Shown here: positions 35,628 through 43,437 of the stretch, in pieces
Layout: every line of letters starts with the position of its first letter
Position numbering within the stretch: position 1 is the stretch's first letter
Source of the DNA: Fimbriimonas ginsengisoli Gsoil 348
GTDB lineage: Bacteria; Armatimonadota; Fimbriimonadia; Fimbriimonadales; Fimbriimonadaceae
NCBI GenBank assembly: GCA_945881865.1
Contig: CAMCVK010000011.1
Span: 62,001-126,000, forward strand
DNA: 64,000 nt
Direction: 5' to 3'
The notes under the pieces: generated by a model
What the model was told of the DNA's origin: nothing
Database searches by the model: none
What the model saw: only the letters and a program-made list of their open reading frames with translations
Translations under genes and position numbers: made by a program

Positions 35628-36653
35628 CTAGAGTTGGATCCGACGCACGCGGTTGTACGGCCGAACCTCGCCGCCCGTGCCATCCGCCACGATCAGCGCA
35701 GATCCATCCGGCGTCAGGTCAAAGCCTTCGATGCCGTAGAATCTCGCCGCAGTGCCGAACCCTTCGCGGTAGCCGCCAATGCCGTCACCCGCTAGGTTCG
35801 AAACCTGCCCGCGAGCGATCAGGCGAATGCGAAATCCGCCGGTATCGGCAACATATACGTTCCCGCGCGCGTCGACCGCAACGTCCTGCGGACCCATGAA
35901 TCTGGCCCGCGTCAGCGCTCCGCTGGCCGAGCCCTTTTGCCCGATGCCGGCATAAGTGGTGACCACACCGGCTAGCGTCACCCGGCGGATCGAGTAGTTG
36001 TACTGGTCCGCCACGAGGAGGTCGCCGTTCGGCAACTGCGCCATGCCGTAGGGCCGGTAGAACCGCGATGCCAATCCCGTTCCGTTGACATAGCCGATTC
36101 CGCCACGCTTGCCCGCGAGCTCCGTGATGACGCCCGTGGTTGGGTCGAGAAGAGAAATTTGGTGCCGCCCAATGTCGGACAAGGCAATCCGGCCATCGGC
36201 GAGAGCCAACAGGCCGCGCGGCCGGCCAACGTTCCGCACCACAAGTGTCAGGGCACCGGTTGCGGTGTTCACCCGCCAGATCGTGCCGGTATCGGAGGAG
36301 CGCTCCAGGCTATCGTTAGCGTCGGTCTGCACATAGAGATCACCACTTGGGGCAATGGTCAGGCCGAAGGGCCGCTGAAAGTTGGCTGCCTGCACCAGCG
36401 TGCTTACCACGCCGTCCTTGATTTTCCGGATCCGACCGTTGTAGAAATCGGCCACGTAGACCGTGCCGTCCGGACCGACCTCGGCATTCACCGGGTTATC
36501 AAACGTTGCCGTGGCTGCGGGGCCGTCAATCGCGCCCGTGGCTGCCGTCCCGGCCAAAGTGTTCGTCGCGAGGTAGCTCGGACCGTCGCTGGTGCCTCCG
36601 CAACCGGCAAGTGCCACCATAGCGGCCGGAAAAATCCAAAGCAAGCGTTTCAT
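35628..36653 (-). CDS. NHL-repeat lipoprotein 2
   Basis: 341 residues. Paralogue of the preceding gene: hydrophobic signal ending in ALAGC (lipobox), then NHL blades such as VNAEVGPDGTVYVADFYNGRIRKI and DVAVDARGNVYVADTGGFRIRLI. The ends of both proteins share YNRVRRI or YHRIRKV. AGAGGTG lies directly upstream of ATG 36653, while a GTG just before it is too close. The two genes are 57 bases apart in the same direction and probably came from a gene duplication. Divergent from prfC. Confidence 0.85.
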   Translation of the reverse strand: MKRLLWIFPAAMVALAGCGGTSDGPSYLATNTLAGTAATGAIDGPAATATFDNPVNAEVGPDGTVYVADFYNGRIRKIKDGVVSTLVQAANFQRPFGLTIAPSGDLYVQTDANDSLERSSDTGTIWRVNTATGALTLVVRNVGRPRGLLALADGRIALSDIGRHQISLLDPTTGVITELAGKRGGIGYVNGTGLASRFYRPYGMAQLPNGDLLVADQYNYSIRRVTLAGVVTTYAGIGQKGSASGALTRARFMGPQDVAVDARGNVYVADTGGFRIRLIARGQVSNLAGDGIGGYREGFGTAARFYGIEGFDLTPDGSALIVADGTGGEVRPYNRVRRIQL

Positions 36654-36716
36654 CACCTCTAAGATAGCGATCCTGGACAGATAACGTCAAGGCGTCCGAA
36701 TGTACACTAGACGTCT

Positions 36717-38324
36717 GTGGCGGATCTTGCTTCCGAAATCTCGCGGCGTCGAACCTTCGCCATCATCTCTCACCCGGACGCCGGAAAGACCACGCTCACC
36801 GAAAAGCTCCTGCTCTACGGAGGCGCGATTCAGCTGGCCGGTGCCGTAACTGCGCGCCGAAACCAACGAAAGGCGACCTCCGACTGGATGGAGATCGAAA
36901 AGCAGCGCGGCATCTCGATTACCTCGACCGTGCTTCAGTTCGAGTATCGCGGGTGCATGCTGAACCTGCTGGATACCCCCGGCCACGACGACTTTAGCGC
37001 CGATACCTACCGAACGCTCACCGCCGCCGACAGCGCGGTGATGCTCATCGACAACGCGAAAGGCGTCGAAACGCAGACAAAGAAGCTGTTCGCCGTTTGC
37101 CGGCAGCGGGGCATCCCGATCTTTACGTTCATCAACAAGATGGACCACCCCGGCATCGGTCCATTGGCCCTGCTAACCGAAGTTGAAGACACGCTCGGGA
37201 TTCGCTGCGTGCCGATGAACTGGCCGATCGGCCAGGGGTCGGAGTTTAAGGGCGTGTATGACCGGCAAACGCGACAGGTCCACTTGTTCCAACGGGTGGC
37301 CCACGGTGCCGAGCGCGTGCCGACGATCGCCATGTCGATCGACGACCCGCACCTAAATGAGCGGCTCGACCCGGAGTATTTGGAAGCCCTGCGCGAGGAG
37401 ATCGAACTCGTCGAGATTGCGGGCGAACCGTTCGACGAAGACAAGGTCGCCCGGGGCGAACTCTCGCCGGTTTATTTTGGAAGCGCGATTACCAACTTTG
37501 GCGTGGAGCTGTTCCTCAATCACTTTATCCAAATTGCGCCGCCCCCCGGAGCCCGCATGGCCGAAGACATGGTGATCGAGCCAACGAACCCTTCGTTCAG
37601 CGGCTTCGTTTTCAAGATTCAGGCAAACATGGACCCGAATCACCGGGACCGAATCGCGTTCATGCGCATCGTGAGTGGCCGATTCGAGAAGGACATGCAG
37701 GTCAACCATCGCCGGCTGGGTAAGCCGATTCGATTGACCCGTCCGCAACGACTGTTCGCCCAAGACCGCGAGACGGTGGAAGAGGCCTACGCGGGCGATA
37801 TCGTCGGCCTGACGAACGTCGGTGCGTTTATCCTCGGCGATTCGATCTCCGAGAAATCTGGGCTTACTTTCCACGAAGTCAGTCCGTTTGCGCCGGAGAT
37901 ATTCGCCACGCTCATCAACCGTAGCATCGACCGCTTCAAGCACTTCGAGAAGGGGATCGAGCAGTTGTGCGACGAAGGACTTTCAGACCTTTTCTTCGAC
38001 CCCAAGTCGTCGCAGCGAAACCCAATTCTTGGCGTCGTCGGCCGACTCCAGTTCGAGGTAATCCAACACCGTTTGATGGCCGAATACGGCGTAAAGACCC
38101 TGTTGGAAGCCGTGCCGTTCGAGCTAATTCGCTGGCTGGAAGGCAGCGAAAACGAGATTTCCGCCGTTTACTGGGGCAACAACGCGAAGTTTGTGCATAC
38201 GCGAACCGGCGGGCCGGCCGTGCTCGTCGCCAGCGACTGGCACCTTGGCTATCTCAAAGATAAGAACCCGGCGATCCGGTTCCACGAGCGCGCGGATTGG
38301 ATGCGGCAGGCATCGGCAGCGTAG
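36717..38324 (+). CDS. prfC: Peptide chain release factor 3 (RF3 GTPase)
   Basis: 535 residues, GTG start. RF3 is a translational GTPase that recycles RF1/RF2 from the ribosome. G1 is AIISHPDAGKTT (about residues 14-25). RGISITSTV is the switch region, LLDTPGHDDF is G3, and FINKMDHPG is G4. Domains II and III follow (RPQRLFAQDRETVEEAYAGDIVG). The C-terminal ~97 residues are duplicated further downstream as a broken fragment at 39606-39896. Length is normal. Promoter elements lie in the 63-base divergent region with the NHL gene. Confidence 0.96.
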   Translation: MADLASEISRRRTFAIISHPDAGKTTLTEKLLLYGGAIQLAGAVTARRNQRKATSDWMEIEKQRGISITSTVLQFEYRGCMLNLLDTPGHDDFSADTYRTLTAADSAVMLIDNAKGVETQTKKLFAVCRQRGIPIFTFINKMDHPGIGPLALLTEVEDTLGIRCVPMNWPIGQGSEFKGVYDRQTRQVHLFQRVAHGAERVPTIAMSIDDPHLNERLDPEYLEALREEIELVEIAGEPFDEDKVARGELSPVYFGSAITNFGVELFLNHFIQIAPPPGARMAEDMVIEPTNPSFSGFVFKIQANMDPNHRDRIAFMRIVSGRFEKDMQVNHRRLGKPIRLTRPQRLFAQDRETVEEAYAGDIVGLTNVGAFILGDSISEKSGLTFHEVSPFAPEIFATLINRSIDRFKHFEKGIEQLCDEGLSDLFFDPKSSQRNPILGVVGRLQFEVIQHRLMAEYGVKTLLEAVPFELIRWLEGSENEISAVYWGNNAKFVHTRTGGPAVLVASDWHLGYLKDKNPAIRFHERADWMRQASAA

Positions 38325-38349
38325 CCTCCGAAATTCTTCATTCTTGTAG

Positions 38350-38377
38350 TTACGACTGGCCGTTTCGCGCGTAAACT
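38350..38377 (+). promoter_or_regulatory. Candidate promoter for CAP-domain gene, copy 1
   Basis: TTACGA and TAAACT are separated by 16 bases. The -10 element ends 8 bases before the ATG at 38386, so transcription would begin at or just before the start codon, giving a leaderless or nearly leaderless message. Both hexamers are conserved in copy 2 (39922-39949). Confidence 0.4.
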
Positions 38378-38385
38378 GTTTTGAA

Positions 38386-39552
38386 ATGGCACTGCTTTCT
38401 GTCCTGGCGATGACGGCACTGTTACCGGCATCGGGCTACTCATTACAGGTTAAGCCGGCCGACGCGACCGCATTGCGCGTCCAGTCGATCGGTTTCGGCC
38501 CGACAACCACCGTTAACTGGAAGTTCCCCTACATCCGGTGGAGTTTTCAGCCGAAGCCGGAGACAGCTCAGATCACGGCCTTTGAAATGAAGGTGAACGG
38601 GAAAGTAGTGACGCCCGAGGCAGACCCACCCCGAAAGCAGTATCTCTACTCTCCTGTCGAAGGTTTCGGCCCGGGCAAATATGATGTCGAGTGCAAAGTA
38701 ACCCTTGACAACAAGGCATTTTTCCTTAAGAAGTTCTCCTTCCAAATTGGCGAAGGCGCAGAAAGCGTAGCTCCACCACCATCGGCAGCCCAGAAACTGG
38801 TCATGGACGAGGTCAACGCAATCCATCAGGAAATGGGCCACCCGCAGAGCATTCCCAATGACATCTTGAGCTACGTCGCGCAGAAACACTCTGATTATAT
38901 GGCCGCAAACGGAGCTTTGGTCCACGACCAGGTTGATGGCAAGCCTGGATTCTTCGGAGCGAACTCCATCGACCGGCTCGCCAACTATGGCATGACTAAT
39001 TTGGTTAACGAGGTACTTGGACACGACGCTGGAAACCTGAAGGCCACCGTGCGGGAGGTCTACCATGCCCCGTACCACCGCATTTCCTTCCTGGTTCCTG
39101 GCCCGGTTTGTTTAGGCGCGGGCATCAACAACGGGTTCATCACGATCTTGAACGGATCGCAGGTCCTCGACAAAACGATTCTGAGCGGACCGGCACCCGA
39201 CCAGAAGAACATTCCGTTGCAATGGGATTGCACCGAGAAGCCTAGCCCGCTGCGTAGCACGGGGAAAACCACGGGAATCACCGGCTACCCGGTTGTAGCT
39301 CTCATCTACGGGTACTTATTGCAGGATCTTTCGGACTTCACGTGCAGTCTGAAGCTAGACGGTAAAGATGTTCCGATGCTTTCGCTGACTCCTGGAAACG
39401 ACGAGTTTTTGAAGCGCGCCGTGATCATGATCCCGAACAACCCTCTACTTCCCAACCGCAAGTATGATGCTACTTTTTCCTGTAAAGTGAAGGATCAGGT
39501 GGTTTCGAAGGAGTGGTCCTTCACCACCGCGGCCAAATATTCGCTTAGGTAA
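38386..39552 (+). CDS. Secreted CAP-domain (SCP/YkwD-like) protein, copy 1
   Basis: 388 residues with a short hydrophobic N-terminus (ALLSVLAMTALLPASGYS), likely a signal peptide. A beta-sandwich-like region covers about residues 20-130. The CAP domain follows: MDEVNAIHQEMG, AQKHSDYMAANGALVHDQ and VREVYHAPYHRISFLVPG, comparable to YkwD-type 'lN..R...gl..l', 'A...a..Ma..g...H' and 'W..Sp.Hr.nil'. A C-terminal Ig-like part is beta-rich. Compared with copy 2 it gained a short extension: the stop TAA of copy 2 reads TAT here, so SLR is added before the next stop. It overlaps no other gene. Function unknown; likely cell-surface or secreted. Confidence 0.85.
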   Translation: MALLSVLAMTALLPASGYSLQVKPADATALRVQSIGFGPTTTVNWKFPYIRWSFQPKPETAQITAFEMKVNGKVVTPEADPPRKQYLYSPVEGFGPGKYDVECKVTLDNKAFFLKKFSFQIGEGAESVAPPPSAAQKLVMDEVNAIHQEMGHPQSIPNDILSYVAQKHSDYMAANGALVHDQVDGKPGFFGANSIDRLANYGMTNLVNEVLGHDAGNLKATVREVYHAPYHRISFLVPGPVCLGAGINNGFITILNGSQVLDKTILSGPAPDQKNIPLQWDCTEKPSPLRSTGKTTGITGYPVVALIYGYLLQDLSDFTCSLKLDGKDVPMLSLTPGNDEFLKRAVIMIPNNPLLPNRKYDATFSCKVKDQVVSKEWSFTTAAKYSLR

Positions 39553-39605
39553 CCTAGGCGGATGCGATTTTTCGCCTTAGGAGATCTGGGCTTCGCCTTC
39601 GATGC

Positions 39606-39896
39606 CTCGTCGGACGGCTCCAATTTGAGGTAACCCAGCAACGTCTGATGGCCTAGTACGGCGTAAAGACCCTGTTGGAAGCCGTACCGTTTGAGCTAAT
39701 TCGCTGGCTGGAAGGCAGCGAAAACGAGATTTCCGCCGTGTGTTGGGGCAACAGCGCGAAGTTCCTTCACACGCGAACCGGCGGGCCGGCCGTGCTCGTC
39801 ACCAGTGACTGGCACTTGGGCTACGTGAAAGATAAGAACCCGGCGATCCGGTTTCATGAGCGCGCGGATTGGATGCGGCAGGCATCGGCAGCGTAG
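39606..39896 (+). pseudogene. Truncated 3' fragment of prfC from the tandem duplication
   Basis: These 291 bases match the last 97 codons of prfC (38034-38324) in the same frame, but lack the first 438 codons. An in-frame TAG at 39654-39656 replaces a GAA codon of the intact copy, and several other codons are changed. A 73-codon open stretch from the second part of the fragment remains, reading MEAVPFELIRWLEG, but it has no GTPase domain and could not work as RF3. This is a dead by-product of the duplication. Confidence 0.9.
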
Positions 39897-39921
39897 CCTC
39901 CGAAATTCTTCATTCTTGTAG

Positions 39922-39949
39922 TTACGATAGGCCGTTTCGTGCGTAAACT
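39922..39949 (+). promoter_or_regulatory. Candidate promoter for CAP-domain gene, copy 2
   Basis: The same pair as in copy 1: TTACGA, 16 bases, TAAACT, ending 8 bases before ATG 39958. Surrounding bases differ while both hexamers are kept, which supports the call. Confidence 0.4.
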
Positions 39950-39957
39950 GTTTTGAA

Positions 39958-41112
39958 ATGGGACTGCTTTCTATCCTGGCGATGACGGCACTGTTACCGG
40001 TGTCGGGCTACTCGTTGCAAGTTAAACCCGCCGACGCGACCGCATTGCGTGTCCAGTCGATCGGTTTCGGCCCAACAACCACCGTTAACTGGAAATTCCC
40101 CTACATTCGTTGGTGTTTCCAGCCGAAGCCAGAGACCGCACAGATCACCGCGTTCGAGATGAAAGTGAACGGGAAAGTTGTTACGCCCGAGGCAGACCCA
40201 CCCCGAAAGCAGTACCTCTACTCTCCTGCCGAAGGTTTCGGCCCCGGCAAATATGATGTCGAGTGCAAAGTAACCCTTGACAACAAGGCATTTTTCCTTA
40301 AGAAGTTCTCCTTCCAAATTGGCGAAGGCGCAGAAAGCGTAGCTCCACCACCATCGGCAGCCCAGAAGCTGGTCATGGACGAGGTCAACGCAATCTTTAA
40401 GGAGATGGGCTATCCGCAGAGCATTTCCAGCGACATCATGAGCTACGTCGCGCAGAAACACTCTGACTATATGGCCGCAAACGGAGCTTTGGTCCACGAC
40501 CAGGTTGATGGCAAGCCAGGATTCTTCGGAGCGAACTTCATCGACCGGCTCGCCGACTACGGCGTTACTTCTTTGACTAACGAGGTACTTGGACGCGACT
40601 CTGGAAACCTGAAGGCCACCGTGCGGGAGGTCTACCACGCCCCGTACCACCGCATTTCCTTCCTGGTTCCTGGCCCGGTTCACTTCGGTGCGGGCATCAA
40701 AAACGGATTCATCACGATCTTGAACGGATCCCAGGTCCTCGACAAAACGATTCTGAGCGGACCGGCACCCGACCAGAAGAACATTCCGTTGCAATGGGAT
40801 TGCACCGAGAAGCCTAGCCCGCTGCGAAGCATCGGTAAGACCACCGGCATCACCGGCTACCCGGTCGTGGCACTCGTCTACGGCTACCTGCTTCAGGATC
40901 TTTCCGACTTTAAATGCAGCCTAAAGTTGGACGGAAAGGACGTTCCGATGCTCTCGCTAACTCCGGCGAACGACGACTTTCTGAGGCGAGCGGTCGTGAT
41001 GATCCCGACCGATCCGTTACTCCCTAACCGCAAATATGACGCTACTTTTTCCTGCAAAGTGAAAGATCAGGTGATCTCTAAAGAGTGGTCCTTCACGACT
41101 GCGGCCAAATAA
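39958..41112 (+). CDS. Secreted CAP-domain (SCP/YkwD-like) protein, copy 2
   Basis: 384 residues, the tandem paralogue of the gene at 38386. Domain order is the same: signal segment, beta-rich N-terminal part, CAP-type helices (MDEVNAIFKEMGYPQS, HSDYMAANGALVHDQ, VREVYHAPYHRISF) and a beta-rich C-terminal part. Amino-acid changes cluster in the CAP-domain middle (NAIFKEMGYPQSISSD versus NAIHQEMGHPQSIPND) and in the C-terminal part, while two blocks are identical in DNA. It ends at a TAA, three codons earlier than copy 1. Function unknown; the two copies may have diverged in partner or ligand. Confidence 0.85.
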   Translation: MGLLSILAMTALLPVSGYSLQVKPADATALRVQSIGFGPTTTVNWKFPYIRWCFQPKPETAQITAFEMKVNGKVVTPEADPPRKQYLYSPAEGFGPGKYDVECKVTLDNKAFFLKKFSFQIGEGAESVAPPPSAAQKLVMDEVNAIFKEMGYPQSISSDIMSYVAQKHSDYMAANGALVHDQVDGKPGFFGANFIDRLADYGVTSLTNEVLGRDSGNLKATVREVYHAPYHRISFLVPGPVHFGAGIKNGFITILNGSQVLDKTILSGPAPDQKNIPLQWDCTEKPSPLRSIGKTTGITGYPVVALVYGYLLQDLSDFKCSLKLDGKDVPMLSLTPANDDFLRRAVVMIPTDPLLPNRKYDATFSCKVKDQVISKEWSFTTAAK

Positions 41113-41133
41113 TCCCTTAGGTAACCTAGCCTA

Positions 41134-42555
41134 ATGCGATTTTTCGCCTTGGGGGATCTGGGCTTCGCCTTCGATGCGCGGCTAGGATTTTTACGGCGCG
41201 CCCGGCATCAAGGACGACAGTTCTGTAACGCCGTCTACGTGGCCGTGCGGGATGAAAACTGGGGGACCCTCGATTTCCAAAATCAGACCTTAGACGTAGT
41301 CGAAACCACCGGGAAGATCGAACTGACATGGAAGGCAGAGTCGGTTAAGGACGGCGAGGTTTGGGCGACCTGGACGGTGAAGGTAAGCGCCGAGGCAGGA
41401 ACGCTTCGGTATCACGCCGTGGGAATCGCCACCAAGACCTTTCAAACGTGCCGCACCGGGGTTTGCCTGCTGCACCCGGTCGCCGAAACCCGTGGGCTGC
41501 CCGTTGAAGTGCGCCATCCGGACGGCGATCGGACCTCGGCAACTTTTCCCGTGGAAGTTTCGCCGCACCAGCCGTTCTCGAACGTTGCCGAACTGCACCA
41601 TGCGATCGGCCCCGAATCGGTTTTGGCCATCCGCTTTGGTGGCGTCGTTTTTGAGGCCGAAGACCAGCGTAATTGGACGGACTATAGTTATAAAACTTAT
41701 TGCAACCCGCTCGGGAGCGGGCGGGCAACGACCCTTCCGGCCGGTCACCGAATTGAGCACTCCGTAGAGTTCGCCGTCTCCTCGGGCAAGCCGAACTCCT
41801 GGATGCCGACGCCCGCGCCGTTTGCCCCACGCCGTCAGCCGATGCGCATCGGCCTTTTGGCCACGCAGACCACCGCCGAAGAACGGGTTTCCCTAGCGAG
41901 GATTCCCTGGGACCACATTGGCGTGGTGTTGCGGTCGGGCTTCGACGACGCCGAGCTGGCAAACGCTGGCCTTCTGGCAGAAAAGCTAAATGCCTCGCTA
42001 CGGGTGTTTTGGGACGGAGGTTTCTCGCAAGAAGATGCGCAGCGACTGGCGGCGGCCGCCCCGCGCGAAATCGCCCTGCGAGACTTCTCGGTTGCAGTCG
42101 ACCCAGAGTGGCGAAAGGTGTTGGGCAAGACAGCATTCCTGACCATGTCGGCCGACAACTTTACCGAGCTCAACCGATCGCGGCCGCACCTGCGGGCAGT
42201 ACCCTACGACGGCGTCGGCTTTGCGGCAAATCCGCAGGTACACGCCTTCGACGAAGTGTCGATCCTGGAAACGCCAACGACTTTTGCCGATATTGTTTCC
42301 ACGATAGAGAAGCAAACGGCGTTGCCCATTTACGTTGGCCCGGTCACTTTCGAGCCGCGCGGACTGGAGCCGCAGCCCCTCGTCGAAGAACGTCTTAGGG
42401 TGTTCGCCCGGTACATCGAGGACAGCGTCAAAGTGCTCCGGCGAACCAATGTCGCCAGCGTCACCCTTGGTCCGGCGACCGGTTTTCGAGGATTTCTCCA
42501 GCCTTCAGGTGAACTGTTGCACGATCCTCAGGAATTTACGGACTGGCTACGGTAA
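41134..42555 (+). CDS. D-apionate lactonase-like protein (ApnL family candidate)
   Basis: 473 residues, no signal peptide. Motifs that I recall from D-apionate lactonase ApnL are present: VYVAVRDENWGTL near the N-terminus, TGVCLLHP in the middle and FEAEDQRNWTDYSYKTYCNPL. The C-terminal half looks like a TIM-barrel region. ApnL opens D-apionolactone to D-apionate, which is then oxidised. The next two genes match the following steps, which strengthens the call. The first 44 bases of the gene also appear at the junction of the tandem repeat. No clear ribosome-binding site is seen before the ATG. Confidence 0.6.
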   Translation: MRFFALGDLGFAFDARLGFLRRARHQGRQFCNAVYVAVRDENWGTLDFQNQTLDVVETTGKIELTWKAESVKDGEVWATWTVKVSAEAGTLRYHAVGIATKTFQTCRTGVCLLHPVAETRGLPVEVRHPDGDRTSATFPVEVSPHQPFSNVAELHHAIGPESVLAIRFGGVVFEAEDQRNWTDYSYKTYCNPLGSGRATTLPAGHRIEHSVEFAVSSGKPNSWMPTPAPFAPRRQPMRIGLLATQTTAEERVSLARIPWDHIGVVLRSGFDDAELANAGLLAEKLNASLRVFWDGGFSQEDAQRLAAAAPREIALRDFSVAVDPEWRKVLGKTAFLTMSADNFTELNRSRPHLRAVPYDGVGFAANPQVHAFDEVSILETPTTFADIVSTIEKQTALPIYVGPVTFEPRGLEPQPLVEERLRVFARYIEDSVKVLRRTNVASVTLGPATGFRGFLQPSGELLHDPQEFTDWLR

Positions 42556-42564
42556 AACCGTTCG

Positions 42565-43407
42565 GTGGTTCGTATTGCGTTGTTTGGGGCGGGGGGAAAA
42601 ATGGGCATGCGCCTGACCCGAAACCTAACGGAGAGTTCCGGCTATTCAGTGGCTTATGTTGAGCCCGGGGCCGAAGGAGCGGCGCGCCTCGCGACGCTTG
42701 GCATTTCGCCAACGTTAGCCGACGAGGCTTTGTCCGACGCCGAAGTCGTCATTCTGGCGCTGCCGGACGCACATCTGGGAGCGATTAGCGAGGAATTGGT
42801 GCCCAACATGGCCACCGGAGCGATGCTGGTGACCCTTGACCCCGCCGCCGCCCATGCCGGAGTGCTGGCGCACCGAGACGACCTCGCGTACTTTGTGACG
42901 CATCCCTGCCACCCGCCGGTGTTTAACGATGAGACCGGCGAAGCGAAGAAGGATTTCTTTGGCGGGGTGCTCGCGAAGCAGGCGATCGTCTGCGCCCTGA
43001 TGCAAGGTTCCGAGGACGATTACGCCCGCGGTGCCGCCCTTGCCGAAGCGATGTATGCACCGGTGATGCGATCCCACCGGGTATCGGTTGAGCAGATGGC
43101 AATTTTGGAACCGGCAATGGCCGAGACCGTGACCGCGTGTTGCATCACCATCATTCGCGAGGCCATGGACGAAGCGATTCGACGGGGCGTACCGGCGGAA
43201 GCAGCGCGGGACTTCATGCTGGGTCACGTGAACATCCCGCTCGCCATCGTGTTTGGCGAAGTGGATTCGCCGTTTAGCGACGGAGCGAAGCTCATCATTG
43301 AGCACGGCCGCCGACAAATTTTTCGGGAAGATTGGAAGAAAGTGTTCGAACCGGAATCCGTCCGAGACCAGGTGAGGGCCATTGTTGAAAACCGAACTCC
43401 CGCCTAG
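42565..43407 (+). CDS. D-apionate oxidoisomerase-like dehydrogenase (ApnO family candidate)
   Basis: 280 residues, GTG start. The N-terminal IALFGAGGKMGMRL is a Rossmann NAD-binding motif. The second half carries the phosphogluconate-dehydrogenase-like C-terminal domain with HPCHPPVFNDETGEAKKDFFGG (in parts), CALMQGSEDDY and HRVSVEQMAILEPAMAETV, then RGVPAEAARDFMLGHVNI. This domain group includes ApnO, which oxidises and isomerises D-apionate to 3-oxo-isoapionate with NAD. Nine bases separate it from the upstream gene. A related sugar-acid dehydrogenase is the alternative. Confidence 0.65.
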   Translation: MVRIALFGAGGKMGMRLTRNLTESSGYSVAYVEPGAEGAARLATLGISPTLADEALSDAEVVILALPDAHLGAISEELVPNMATGAMLVTLDPAAAHAGVLAHRDDLAYFVTHPCHPPVFNDETGEAKKDFFGGVLAKQAIVCALMQGSEDDYARGAALAEAMYAPVMRSHRVSVEQMAILEPAMAETVTACCITIIREAMDEAIRRGVPAEAARDFMLGHVNIPLAIVFGEVDSPFSDGAKLIIEHGRRQIFREDWKKVFEPESVRDQVRAIVENRTPA

Positions 43408-43437
43408 GCCAACGGCGTTGTGCTTGGCGGTGACGAA

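Larger units (their letters stand above)
38034..39605 (+). repeat. Tandem duplication, unit 1 (1572 bp)
   Basis: The segment from within prfC (38034) to the start of an ApnL-like gene (39605) matches 39606-41177 in direct orientation with a constant offset of 1572 bases. It carries the last 97 codons of prfC, one CAP-domain gene and 44 bases of the next gene's start. The match varies along its length: the two copies are identical for 122 bases (38674-38795) and 95 bases (39160-39254), but differ every few bases near the 3' end of the CAP gene. Confidence 0.95.
39606..41177 (+). repeat. Tandem duplication, unit 2 (1572 bp)
   Basis: Second copy of the repeat described at 38034-39605. It carries the prfC fragment, the second CAP gene and the first 44 bases of the ApnL-like gene (41134-41177). 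The first copy has only that 44-base stub, ending at the junction, so the duplication endpoint lies within the start of the ApnL-like gene. The stub differs from the intact start at two positions. Confidence 0.95.

Noticed and set aside
39675-39896. 73-codon open frame considered as a small gene
   Set aside because: It is the C-terminal piece of the duplicated prfC and has an in-frame stop just before it; no evidence of its own start signals.
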